This document shows, one piece after another, positions 1 through 8,900 of a stretch of DNA of 64,000 nucleotides. Origin of the DNA: M3007 sp964392655 (lineage in GTDB: Bacteria; Bacteroidota; Bacteroidia; Chitinophagales; Saprospiraceae); NCBI GenBank assembly GCA_964392655.1, contig CAYMQY010000002.1, positions 9,268 through 73,267 on the forward strand, given 5' to 3'. How positions within the stretch are numbered: position 1 is the stretch's first letter; each line of letters opens with the position of its first letter. The position numbers and the translations under genes are program-made. A model generated the notes under the pieces. That model saw only the letters and a list, made by a program, of their open reading frames with translations. It was not told where the DNA came from and searched no databases.

Positions 1-2541
1 TGGCAGCTCTTCAAAAAGGTAGTTTCCTTCCTGATTGTCTATGATGATCCAGCGTAACAGACAGTCGTCGGTCGAGCGCACTTCCACCCGGCAAACGGTT
101 CCCTGCCCGGTGCCGGGCGGCGGTTCAATAACCGATTTTCTGCACAACCCTCCCGCTACGACTCCCTGTACTTTGCGTGTCGTGATATCATTAAACAAAA
201 TGCCGGCGATGGGATTGACTACATTCGTTACTTCCCAAAAAGCAGGGACAAATTCGTGATCCTCGAATACCGGAGTCAGGGTGGCCGTCTTTCCAGGGTC
301 AAAATCAACCACAAACTTGCCGTTGGCATCTGTGAAAATGCGCGGGCTGTACGGCAGGCTATCCACCAGTATCTCCACGTTTTTGGCAAAACAGTCGGTG
401 TTTTTATAGCGCACATAGCCGGAGACCGGGATCGTGCTGCGGTCAATAAAATCCACCTGGTCCACCGAAGTTACGCTGGGGTTGAGGGTCACCTGCCGGG
501 TGCTCGGAGTGAAAATATGGGGTTCCGTCTTTTGCCGGGCAGCAAAGGGCGTCCATGCGGCGCCGATATTGGTACCCGCCGGCAGCAGCACCGAACCGCT
601 GTTGTTCAGGCGTTTGCCACTGCCCTCGTCGAGGGAAAAATATACCCGTAAGCCTTTTTCTGTCATTTCCCGCCCGTTTTGAACGTGGTCGAGGATTCGG
701 GCGGCACTGAGCGTCGTATCGTACAGGGCGACTTCATCTATGAGGCCGCCGTAGTAGTCGGTCCGGCCCATACCGCTGGGCCGCGCGCCCAGTAGCCAGC
801 TACTATTGGGATCAGACCAGTTGCCGGTCACGCCCGTGAAGGTGTGGCTGCCGAGCGCTATGCCGTTTTTGTAGGCGGTTACTGCGCCACTCAGACTGTC
901 TATCGCAAAAGCAAGGTGCTGATAGCCCATGCCAAGCGATCCGAAGTCGTGCTCCTGCCCATTGAGGTAAACCCAGATATGATTGTCTATGCCGTTTTGC
1001 CGGAGCAGCAGCCGGAACTCATTTCCCGGCCAGGTTTTGGACAGCAGGCACTGGTCATCATTATCCGGGCCGGCGCTGTTCACCCACATTTCCAGCGTGG
1101 CTTTCGAGGTTAATGAAAAATCGGGTAGGACAGCGTAATGCTGCGAGTCGCGGGTAAACTTGAGTGCCCGGTACATGTAAAAATCCTTCATTGGCTCGGC
1201 CAAAAAGGTGGTACCTGTGCCATAACTCGCCGACTCGATTCGGTAATACCCCTCTTGGTTGGTCTTGCCCATCGTGCGTACCATCGGGCGCGTGGTGTCG
1301 AACACGGCACCGCAGAAGTACAGTTTATTTCGTTTTAAAATGTCGAAAGAGCCGGTGCCGAGTTCCTCGTCCATTTTCCAGTAGTACTTCAGATTGGGCG
1401 TTTGCGAAGATGCCGTGCCCATCATCACTTCGCCGAGGTCGAGTTCGTCGAGACGGCGGTGGTACAGGCGCAGTTCGTCGAGACAGCCGGCCCAGGCGCC
1501 GGGCGCTTCCGTACGGGCGCCGATGCGCAGTTCTTCTGCCGATTCCACGGGGGGCACCGGGGAAAGCCCCACCAGGGTACCGTTGATGTAGAGCCGGCCG
1601 TTGTCGTTGTCGTCCATCGTAAACGCGATGTGATTCCAGTCGTTCTTCTTCGCTGCCGGAAACTGGCCGGAAAGGAGTGCCGTACTGGTGGCTGTTTGCG
1701 CCACCTCGATGCCCTCATTCCCGCCCGCACTGGCCATAGGGCGCATGTAAATGGGAAACGGATGCAGGCTGATGATGCCGGCATCGGCATCGGCTTGTGT
1801 TGTTTTTACCCAAAAACTCAAGGTCCATTCGCCGTTGTTGAGCGGGATCAGGGTGTCGGCTACGCCCTTGTTGGAGTAGGCAAAGGCCCCGTCTGCAGGG
1901 CCGAATCTTGCCGAGAAGCCTTGAAGTGGCGTGAGTGCTACAATGGCATCCGGTACGGGGTTGCCGCTGGGCGTCTGTACCCAGCCCGTGACGGTGCCGT
2001 TGGGCGTCTGGAAGCCGACGGCAAAACCGGGACTGCCCTCGCCGTAGGCATTGATACCGCGCACTTCGTAGGTGTATGCCCGCCCGGCAATGACGTTGAA
2101 GTCGTTGTAGTTGCGGGTTTTGCTGTCCACGAGCGCCAGGTAGGTGGAGTCGCGGTACAATTTAAACCCATCGGTGGCCTGTGCGCCCAGTGGGTTGGGT
2201 TGCCAGGATACCTGGATGCGGTCGAGCAGTTCCCCCTGAGTGGCCGTGACGATCGGGCCGATGGGCGGCACATAAAACCTAGACCAGTAGCCGAACTGGC
2301 CCGCATTTTTAGGGGACAGAACACCGTTGCTGATGGCCGGTTCTCCCACTGAGATGCTCGACCGGCTGCGTACCGAATACGCATCGGTGACGCTGCCGTA
2401 GTTGATAAAAATATCCCCCTTCACAACCGGCTGGTCCACAAACGTGCATTGGAGGTCTTGTTGGACCTGTTGAGACAGGGCAGGGAAGGCCATGCTGCCG
2501 CATACCAGCAGCATGACCCGGGTAAGTAGTCGTTTGAACAT
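1..2541 (-). CDS. Giant LamG-containing secreted protein, copy 0 (C-terminus outside window)
   Basis: The frame opens at an ATG at 2541 and stays in frame with its paralogues to base 1, so about 847 residues are visible and the C-terminus lies beyond the window. It starts with a signal peptide (MFKRLLTRV..., about 24 residues). A short Cys-containing segment follows, then an FN3-like stretch (LLDRIQ, NDFNVIAGRAY), a carboxypeptidase-regulatory-like turn (VTGWVQTP), and two LamG-type domains ending in motifs such as DELRLYHRRLDEL and FGGLIDEVALYD. The last codons read YLFEELP, which aligns with GDYLFDELP of the copy at 17693-24778. It lies 47 bp after the collar-like gene at 2589-3536, as in the other pairs. 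The role is inferred to be a surface adhesin or glycan-binding protein. A T9SS tail is expected but not visible. Confidence 0.85.
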   Translation of the reverse strand, partial: MFKRLLTRVMLLVCGSMAFPALSQQVQQDLQCTFVDQPVVKGDIFINYGSVTDAYSVRSRSSISVGEPAISNGVLSPKNAGQFGYWSRFYVPPIGPIVTATQGELLDRIQVSWQPNPLGAQATDGFKLYRDSTYLALVDSKTRNYNDFNVIAGRAYTYEVRGINAYGEGSPGFAVGFQTPNGTVTGWVQTPSGNPVPDAIVALTPLQGFSARFGPADGAFAYSNKGVADTLIPLNNGEWTLSFWVKTTQADADAGIISLHPFPIYMRPMASAGGNEGIEVAQTATSTALLSGQFPAAKKNDWNHIAFTMDDNDNGRLYINGTLVGLSPVPPVESAEELRIGARTEAPGAWAGCLDELRLYHRRLDELDLGEVMMGTASSQTPNLKYYWKMDEELGTGSFDILKRNKLYFCGAVFDTTRPMVRTMGKTNQEGYYRIESASYGTGTTFLAEPMKDFYMYRALKFTRDSQHYAVLPDFSLTSKATLEMWVNSAGPDNDDQCLLSKTWPGNEFRLLLRQNGIDNHIWVYLNGQEHDFGSLGMGYQHLAFAIDSLSGAVTAYKNGIALGSHTFTGVTGNWSDPNSSWLLGARPSGMGRTDYYGGLIDEVALYDTTLSAARILDHVQNGREMTEKGLRVYFSLDEGSGKRLNNSGSVLLPAGTNIGAAWTPFAARQKTEPHIFTPSTRQVTLNPSVTSVDQVDFIDRSTIPVSGYVRYKNTDCFAKNVEILVDSLPYSPRIFTDANGKFVVDFDPGKTATLTPVFEDHEFVPAFWEVTNVVNPIAGILFNDITTRKVQGVVAGGLCRKSVIEPPPGTGQGTVCRVEVRSTDDCLLRWIIIDNQEGNYLFEELP

Positions 2542-2588
2542 GATCAATCAACAGTTGAATGGTGAAAAAATATGGTTCCCCTTTCGAG

Positions 2589-3536
2589 TTAATTGATCCG
2601 GATATATACCCACAGGTTGATGTTTACAGGGCGGGTTTCGTTGGGGTCGCCGGTATTGCCTATTGTATGGGTGTGTGTGTCATCATCGGTGGTAGCACGA
2701 TCATTTGCTACCACATCGTTTCTTGTCACAAGATTATCTACCCCGCTTAGCATACTCCCGCCATAAGAGTATGGCCCCCCTCCTCCGTTATCTACATAAT
2801 AGTAGTGGTTATGAGTTTCACTTGAAATAGAGTGAGTGTGCCTTTCAAATGCATCCTCTTGCACCTGAGCGATGGCCGAAGTAGAATCCCTTAAGGGGTC
2901 TCGATCTGCACCGCCGTTGAAGTCTTGGGCGCGTACAAACGCCCCGCTGGCGTCGGGCAGATTCGTCCACGAGGGGATATAGGTTTTCAACTTTGCGCTC
3001 ATCGGCAAGGGCTTGCCGTCCATCGGCACCCAGCAAGGGCCGTTTTCCAGCGCAAACTGCTTCGGAGGCAACACGGAATACTTCACGTCGCCTACTGCGC
3101 CGGAGCACACGACCTTTTGCGCAAACGCTACGGAGAACGCATAGGGCGAATAGGCGAGTTCGACGCGCGGCGTCAGTTCGTATGAACCCACTTTTACGGC
3201 GAGGTAAACTGTGGAATCAAAGTCAGCGGGATCCAATGGCTCCACACTGCCGAGGTAGTGGCTGTAGATACCGGCAATCACCTCCACCGTGGTATCCTCC
3301 GACCAGAGTTCTGTACCGCCTTCTTTCTCCCGGTACAGCCGGAAGGTTACGGCCTGGGTGCCATCCGGCACCGAGGCGCCGTTGGCTGTTTTCAAGGTGC
3401 CCTGTACGCTTATCTTGGCATTTTGAGCGCCAAGCGGGGCAGAACAGCAAAAGGTCAGCGCCAATACGGCAATAACCGGTGCCGTGACAGCGCGAAACAG
3501 GGAAAAGGCATTGTAAGCGATGGTACATTTTTTCAT
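2589..3536 (-). CDS. Secreted phage-tail-collar-like protein (fibre-tip module, copy 0)
   Basis: This protein has 315 residues. It has a signal peptide (about residues 1-38, ending APLGAQ) and then the shared module of this locus: SVQGTLK, a VPDGTQAVTFRLY strand, GIYSHYLGS, and a PRVELAYSPYAFS turn at about residue 130. The C-terminal half resembles a phage tail collar domain: GPCWVPMDGK, NLPDASGAFVRA, a GG-D-DP-R-TS segment, His-X-His motifs (HTH, HNH, THTHT) and the terminal ETRPVNINLWVYIRIN. Its stop is 47 bp before the giant gene ending at base 1, so the two are probably cotranscribed. Collar domains form trimeric fibre tips that bind receptors in phages; here the Sec signal and absence of phage neighbours suggest a cell-surface or periplasmic protein. 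Family assignment is good, function is inferred. Confidence 0.85.
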   Translation of the reverse strand: MKKCTIAYNAFSLFRAVTAPVIAVLALTFCCSAPLGAQNAKISVQGTLKTANGASVPDGTQAVTFRLYREKEGGTELWSEDTTVEVIAGIYSHYLGSVEPLDPADFDSTVYLAVKVGSYELTPRVELAYSPYAFSVAFAQKVVCSGAVGDVKYSVLPPKQFALENGPCWVPMDGKPLPMSAKLKTYIPSWTNLPDASGAFVRAQDFNGGADRDPLRDSTSAIAQVQEDAFERHTHSISSETHNHYYYVDNGGGGPYSYGGSMLSGVDNLVTRNDVVANDRATTDDDTHTHTIGNTGDPNETRPVNINLWVYIRIN

Positions 3537-3593
3537 GAGACGAGTGCTATTAATGGTGATAGATAAATTTGCTTGTTGTTTTTTTCGATTGGT

Positions 3594-3770
3594 TTAATGG
3601 TCCGTGTACATCCGCTCAATCCGCCTGTCCAACTCCCGCTCCCGGTACTCAAAATAGCGGTGCATGGCGTAAAACAGCGCGGCAACCACGAGCAGCCACG
3701 CCACCGCGTAGCGCAGTGCCTCCGGCCAGAGCCGGCTGTTGTGGGGTACTTGTTTTGGGTAAACTGCCAT
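3594..3770 (-). CDS. Small single-pass membrane protein
   Basis: This gene encodes 58 residues from the ATG at 3770 (MAVYPKQ). A longer in-frame start exists at 3851, but its extra residues come from the repeat-rich intergenic stretch and look non-coding. There is one hydrophobic helix at about residues 22-42 (AVAWLLVVAALFYAMH) followed by a very charged tail (EYRERELDRRIERMYTDH). No family is recognised. It sits between the TPR/HTH regulator and the collar-like gene on the same strand and could be cotranscribed with either. Charged-tail small membrane proteins are easy to over-call, so it remains hypothetical. Confidence 0.5.
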   Translation of the reverse strand: MAVYPKQVPHNSRLWPEALRYAVAWLLVVAALFYAMHRYFEYRERELDRRIERMYTDH

Positions 3771-3860
3771 GTCACGAGCGCTTATGCTGTGGCAAAGGAG
3801 GGAAAAAGGGCAGGAAGTGGTGCGAAAAGGGGCGTGACAAAAGCGTGACAACGGTGTATT

Positions 3861-4044
3861 TTGTCATTCCGAAGGAACCCGTCCGATCTACGGTGCACGC
3901 TACGTTTGTCATTTTGTAAAAATCCGTCCGCTCTACGTAGGGCAGCCCGTGATGGCACTCGTAGCGCGGACGGGTTCCTTCGGAATGACAAACCGCATGT
4001 GATGGCTCGACGTAGCGCGTATGGATTTTTACAAAATGACAAAC
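3861..4044. repeat. Nested inverted intergenic repeats (Bacteroidota-type)
   Basis: Two unit types alternate. Unit A (TTTGTCATTCCGAAGGAACC..., 3861-3886) recurs inverted at 3966-3991. Unit B (TTTGTCATTTTGTAAAAATC..., 3906-3938) recurs inverted at about 4023-4044. The order A-B-A'-B' can fold into long alternative stems. Translated, the units give the run GFLRNDK, which explains several spurious open frames here. The element fills the space between the small membrane protein and the HTH regulator gene. A decayed piece (AAATGACAAACGT) is also seen near 5943. Confidence 0.75.
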
Positions 4045-4057
4045 GAAGGGCACTCCC

Positions 4058-5803
4058 TCACACACCATTGGTTTTCCGCCGCAGCCGCGCCCGGGTCTGC
4101 CGCACGGTATTATCCGACACGCCAAGCATACGCGCCATCTCGTGCGTGCTGAGTTGCAGTTTCTCCAAAACGAGGTAGCGCAGTTCGCCGGGGGTGAGGC
4201 CGGGGCGCTGTGCTTTCTGCTTGTCTATGAATCCGGGGAAGGCTTGTTCGAATACCTCCCGGAAACGCTGCCAGTCTTGCTCGGTAAGGATGGTGCTGCG
4301 GAGGAGCTGTTCAAGGTATTGGCTGTGCTCGCCGGCAGCAGAGAGGCGTTGCAACTCCAAGCGCAGATTTTCCACCAGTTCTGCTTTTTCCAGCAAGTTA
4401 TTGGTCATGGTTGCCAGGTCGTTTTGGGCGGCTTCCATCTCTGCTTCCTGGCGTCGGCGCAGGTACTGCTGACGGTGGAACCAGGCATACATCAGCAGCG
4501 ACACGAGGAACAGGATGACGAAGGCGGCATTGCGCAGCAGTTTTTGCAATTCTCGTTCGCTTTCCACCAACTGGAGTCTGGCGGCGTATTTTTCGGCTTC
4601 GAGGCGCTGCTTTATGAACTCAAACTTCTGGATTTGATTGCGCTGATCAAAACTGTCCTGCAACACCCGGGCGAGTTTGGTGTAGTGCAGCGCCTCGGCT
4701 GCATAGCCACGCATTTCGTTGTAGCGGGCGTAGTTTTTGTAGAATTTGATATGCTTGAAAACGTCCACCTCCCAGCGCCCCCCCATTCCTTTTTTGATAT
4801 CCGCCGCGCGTTGCAGCAGCCGGCCCGCTTCGTCTAATTTGCCGAAGGTCATTTTGATCGGCACATACACTTGCAAAGCCTCGTACTCGGCTAAGTAGGC
4901 ATAGATGTCGGTATTGTCCTCCGCTCGTTTCGTCAGTGCGTACCCCGCATCTGCGGAAGCCTCCAAGTCTGCGGTATCGCCCTGCGCGAGGCGCATCTCG
5001 GCGATGCTGAGCAGCGGAAACCCTTGCCAAAACCGGCTCTTCCACGCTTCTTTCGGGTTGTCTATCGCAAGGTTCTGATAAATATGTCTGATCTTCTGTG
5101 CATATTCGATGGCCTTGGAGTAGTCCTTTTTTTGCTCCTGCCAGTAGATTCGAAGAAGATTGAGCACAGTAGTATAATGCGACTGGTTTTTAGAGGTAGG
5201 CTGTATAACATATTCGGCAACAGATAAATACCGGTATGCCTCCTCGTAGTCCTCTATGCCCCACATGAACTTGCCGGCATAACGCAATATAAACTCGTGG
5301 TTGTAATCACTAAACTTATCGAACCCCAATGCCTTCATTTTTTCAAAGGTTCTTTGTATCTCAACATACATTTTTTCACGGGGGAAATCCCGATGTACAA
5401 ACTCCATGTATTTGAGGTAAAAGCGTCCGGCTACTTCCTCTACTTCGAAGCCGTCCTGCCTGGCTACCTGTTCCATTTCGGCCAGAGCGGCAAGAAAATT
5501 ATTCACTCGTAACTTCCTGTCACGAGGGTTAAGCACGCCGTTATCCGTATAACGGCGGTATAGTATCGCCAGCAACGTGCGGGAATCTTCTTTTTCCAGA
5601 CTTATTGCACGCATATGCTTTAGTACCTGATGTGCAGCCGCCGAATCAAACTTCGCAAAAGGAAAATCATGCACAAACCGGTAGCGCTCGGCATCGGACA
5701 TGGCGCGGAAGGCCTGCTCGTCCAGGCTCGGGGACTGTGCAAAGGCAATTCGTCCCAACAAACAGCATATCAGTAAGAGGGTAATGCGTTTGTATCGCGG
5801 CAT
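4058..5803 (-). CDS. TPR-like, transmembrane, HTH transcriptional regulator
   Basis: The ATG at 5803 (MPRYKRITLLL) gives 581 residues and an immediate signal-like helix ending RIAFAQ; an upstream in-frame ATG at 5866 would bury it. The N-terminal ~420 residues are helical and TPR-like (repeated A/Y/L helices, for example EDYEEAYRYLSVAEY). A single membrane helix follows near residue 430 (FVILFLVSLLMYAWF), then a coiled coil, then a C-terminal helix-turn-helix related to LuxR/sigma-4 types (LTPGELRYLVLEKLQLSTHE, then MARMLGVSDNTVRQTRARLR). This layout is common in Bacteroidota one-protein sensors: periplasmic TPRs, membrane helix, cytoplasmic DNA-binding domain. It lies inside the giant-protein array on the same strand and may regulate it; that link is inference. 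Confidence 0.8.
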   Translation of the reverse strand: MPRYKRITLLLICCLLGRIAFAQSPSLDEQAFRAMSDAERYRFVHDFPFAKFDSAAAHQVLKHMRAISLEKEDSRTLLAILYRRYTDNGVLNPRDRKLRVNNFLAALAEMEQVARQDGFEVEEVAGRFYLKYMEFVHRDFPREKMYVEIQRTFEKMKALGFDKFSDYNHEFILRYAGKFMWGIEDYEEAYRYLSVAEYVIQPTSKNQSHYTTVLNLLRIYWQEQKKDYSKAIEYAQKIRHIYQNLAIDNPKEAWKSRFWQGFPLLSIAEMRLAQGDTADLEASADAGYALTKRAEDNTDIYAYLAEYEALQVYVPIKMTFGKLDEAGRLLQRAADIKKGMGGRWEVDVFKHIKFYKNYARYNEMRGYAAEALHYTKLARVLQDSFDQRNQIQKFEFIKQRLEAEKYAARLQLVESERELQKLLRNAAFVILFLVSLLMYAWFHRQQYLRRRQEAEMEAAQNDLATMTNNLLEKAELVENLRLELQRLSAAGEHSQYLEQLLRSTILTEQDWQRFREVFEQAFPGFIDKQKAQRPGLTPGELRYLVLEKLQLSTHEMARMLGVSDNTVRQTRARLRRKTNGV

Positions 5804-5832
5804 TGTCGTCTTAGGATTCGGCTCGAAACAGC

Positions 5833-5860
5833 GTTGCAAAACAAAGTAATTTTTTGCAAC
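5833..5860. promoter_or_regulatory. Inverted repeat overlapping likely promoter of the TPR/HTH gene
   Basis: Arms GTTGCAAAA (5833-5841) and TTTTGCAAC (5852-5860) are perfect inverted repeats with a 10-bp centre. The minus strand between the arms reads TTACTTTG, near the TAnnTTTG type of -7 element, 30-57 bp upstream of the start at 5803. A dimeric regulator site, possibly autoregulatory, is plausible but unproven. Confidence 0.4.
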
Positions 5861-5902
5861 AGCCAATGAATCCTCGAAATCAGCCCTGGGTTATCAACAA
5901 GG

Positions 5903-5987
5903 CAGCCCCCGAAGCGAATTTCGCTTCGGAGGCTGTCTTACGAAATGACAAACGTGGTACACTTGCTTGCGGAACGCAGTTCCGCAA
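5903..5987 (-). terminator. Two strong hairpins downstream of giant copy 1
   Basis: Hairpin one (about 5903-5935) pairs CCGAAGCGAA with TTCGCTTCGG plus outer pairs around a one-base mismatch. Hairpin two pairs TTGCGGAAC (5967-5975) with GTTCCGCAA (5979-5987) around a 3-nt loop. Both lie directly after the TAG at 5997-5999 in the direction of transcription. Neither has a long U-tract, so they may be terminators or 3'-end stabilisers. Confidence 0.5.
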
Positions 5988-5996
5988 CACAAGCAC

Positions 5997-8900
5997 CTAC
6001 GGCAGTCGCTGCAACACCACCTTTCGCATCACGCTTCCGGCTGCCGTCTGCAAGCGCACGGTATACACCCCGCTGCTCAGCCACGAACCGGTGTCGGAAC
6101 GGCCGTTCCAGGTCGCTACGTTCGGACCGGCAACCGCCGAAATCGGGCGACGCGCAACCTCGCGGCCCTGTGCATCGCTGATCGTGAGCATCACCTCTTC
6201 CGCCTTCGGCAAATTAAACCGAAGCGTTGTTTCCGTCGCAAACGGATTGGGCTGAACGTCGAAGCCCAATGTGGTGCCGAAGTCCTCTTCGGCACGCGTC
6301 GTGAGCAGTTCAAACGGCACCGGATTTTCGATACTGCCCGCGTGCTGGTTGGGCGCGAAGTACGAAGTTTCCGACAGGTCGCGCACGGAGCCGTCCGCAT
6401 CGTTGTACAACTTGAACCGCACGAGTTCGCCCGGCGAGTTGGCGTACATAGTCTGGAAAAACAGGTGCGCATCAAGCGGCTCGATGTAGATCGCCTGCGC
6501 CGTACCGCGCACTTCGTTGCCGACGAAGGCGCCGAGTTCCATGTCGCTGGTGGTGGCGTTTGCGCCGTTGGTACGTATCATACCGATGAGCGTGCTGCTG
6601 TGCTCGAACTGCGTCGGATTCACCGTCCAGTGCGCCGGCACAGGTTCTGTTTCACCGCGTGCCTGTGTGGCATCTTCCAACAGCGGACTGCTCGGCGGCG
6701 GGTAGGTCAGTGTGCCGGCCTGGGCCAGACGGATCTGGTAGCCGTTGGGCGGCGACATGTATTTCAGGTTGCCCACCCAGCCGAAGGTCGGGTTCAGGTA
6801 TTCGGAAAACGTGTGCTGCCCCTTCACGATATCACCCGGTTGCGCAGGCAGGGAAGCCAGTGCCACGTTGATCGGCAGGGCGTAGTTCGGGATGTATCCG
6901 ATCCAGTTCCAGCCCGCCACTACCGGAATCGGCATTGTGGCCGGATCAATGGCCAAGCCTTGCATACGCAGCGTATCGGCCACGTCGGCGCGGTAGATGT
7001 ACATGGAAGTGTTGTTCAGGTTGGTCAGCGTGCCGAACCAGCCGCCGAGGTACTGTGAAAAAGCGGTTTGCCCCTTCATCAGGTCGTTGTCCGGGTGGTT
7101 CACTGAGGCCAGCGCTGCATTCAGGCTGTTGTCGGGGAACACAAGGTTGAACGACAGCCAGTTCCAGCCGTAATTGAACGGCACTTCACGCAGCAGCAAA
7201 CCACCGGTGTGAATCACCTGCGGGTTGGTCAGCGTACCGATAGCGTTGTCGGGCTGGAAGGTAAACGACTCCAGCACCGAACCGTAACGCTCGCACTGCG
7301 AGGCGTCCCACACTTCGAGGCGAATGGGTTTGAGCATATCGCTTGGGTCGCCGTAGATGAAGAGCAAGGCCCGGTAGTCGTTCAGTTGCGGGACATACTG
7401 GATGTATGCTCGGCCGCGCAATTCATCGTCAATGAACGCCGCCACCATGTCTTCCGGATCGGTCGAAAACTCGCCTTCGATGTTGACTTTGAGCACCATC
7501 GTCATGGAATTTTCATACAAATCGGGGTTGAAACCGTCATACGGCGGGCGGCACACAACCCGCACGCCCAGTGGCAACGGCTCGTCGCCGCCCATAAAGA
7601 ACGGGTTTGGTCCGGTTTCGGTGTGCAGCACCACCGTGTCGCGCCAGCGTCCGAAGGCAAGGCTCGAATCGATGGTGAAGGTAATGGGCCGGATTTCGTT
7701 GGCTACCAGCGTGCCGGCGTTCGGCGCAATGTGTAGCCAGTCGGGCGCCCCCTGGATCGTGAACGGCACAGGATACCCGCCGCGGTTGTGGATGCTTGCC
7801 GTGAACGATTTGGGTTCCTCCACATATTTGGTGGCGCCGGCGCTGTCGGTTAGCCAGGCCAGTTCGTTGCGATCCACGATGAACTCCCACTCGAAAGAAG
7901 ATGCCACATTGCCGGTCAGGTCCTCGATGTTGCGCAACTCGGCACGCAAGACGCGGTTTTCAAAAAACTTGTTGTCAATGTTCGGATCGAGGATAATCTT
8001 GTTCTCGTAGCAGGTGACATCAATGTCAATCAACTCGCCGGTAGTGGCGTCGTACAGGCCCACGTTGTTTTTCACAATTGTCGGAAAGCGAGTATCCTGT
8101 ATGATTCTGTCGCAGTTGACGTGTTGGTTGAACGTGAAGGAAATTTCATCACCTACCTGATACACCCCGTCCGAGGGCTGCGGCACGCCCACGAGTTTGG
8201 GCGGTTCGCGGTCAATGCGGATTNNNNNNNNNNNNNNNNNNNNNNNNNNNNNNNNNNNNNNNNNNNNNNNNNNNNNNNNNNNNNNNNNNNNNNNNNNNNN
8301 NNNNNNNNNNNNNNNNNNNNNNNTCGTCGTTGACGACCACATAATTTTGCTCGGGCACATTGATTTGTACCTCGCTGCAGGGTCGGATGAAATGCACATC
8401 CAGGTCCACGTAGGAAAAGAACTTCGGATCGTTGTCGAATGGGATAGACAAGGCCAGATTGCGTTCGAACTCACAATTGGAATACAACGCTACACGTAAC
8501 CCTTCATAATCATAATCCGCCGGGCCGCGCTCCACGGTCACGGTGACCGGTACAGATTTGCCGTACGGAACAATGACTAACTGGGTTTCATCGAATGGCT
8601 CTCCGTTGAGTTTGATGATAGCCCCTTTGGGGTTGCCGGTGACGGGCGCACTGATCCCGTACGTCCAGTCTTCGTTGCTGGCGCTGAGGTTGCCAATGGA
8701 GAGATTGAAGAAAGCCGGTTTGTTGGCCGGTACATTGTTGGCTACAAACTGGGAGCCTGCGTCCAGTTGGAGGTTCGGCCCCTCGCGGTTGGCCGTACCG
8801 GGTTCCCATGGGCAGGAGGACTGGCCTGATCGTATGCGGAATACCGGCGTTTTATACACCGAGTCCATGGCAACATCTACCGTGAAGGCATCGCCGGGTT

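Noticed and set aside
5997..8474. Separate 825-residue gene starting in the 8224-8323 gap region
   Set aside because: The upstream part of this frame crosses the N run into the wrong frame of the same giant gene. Paralogues show it is the C-terminal part of copy 1.
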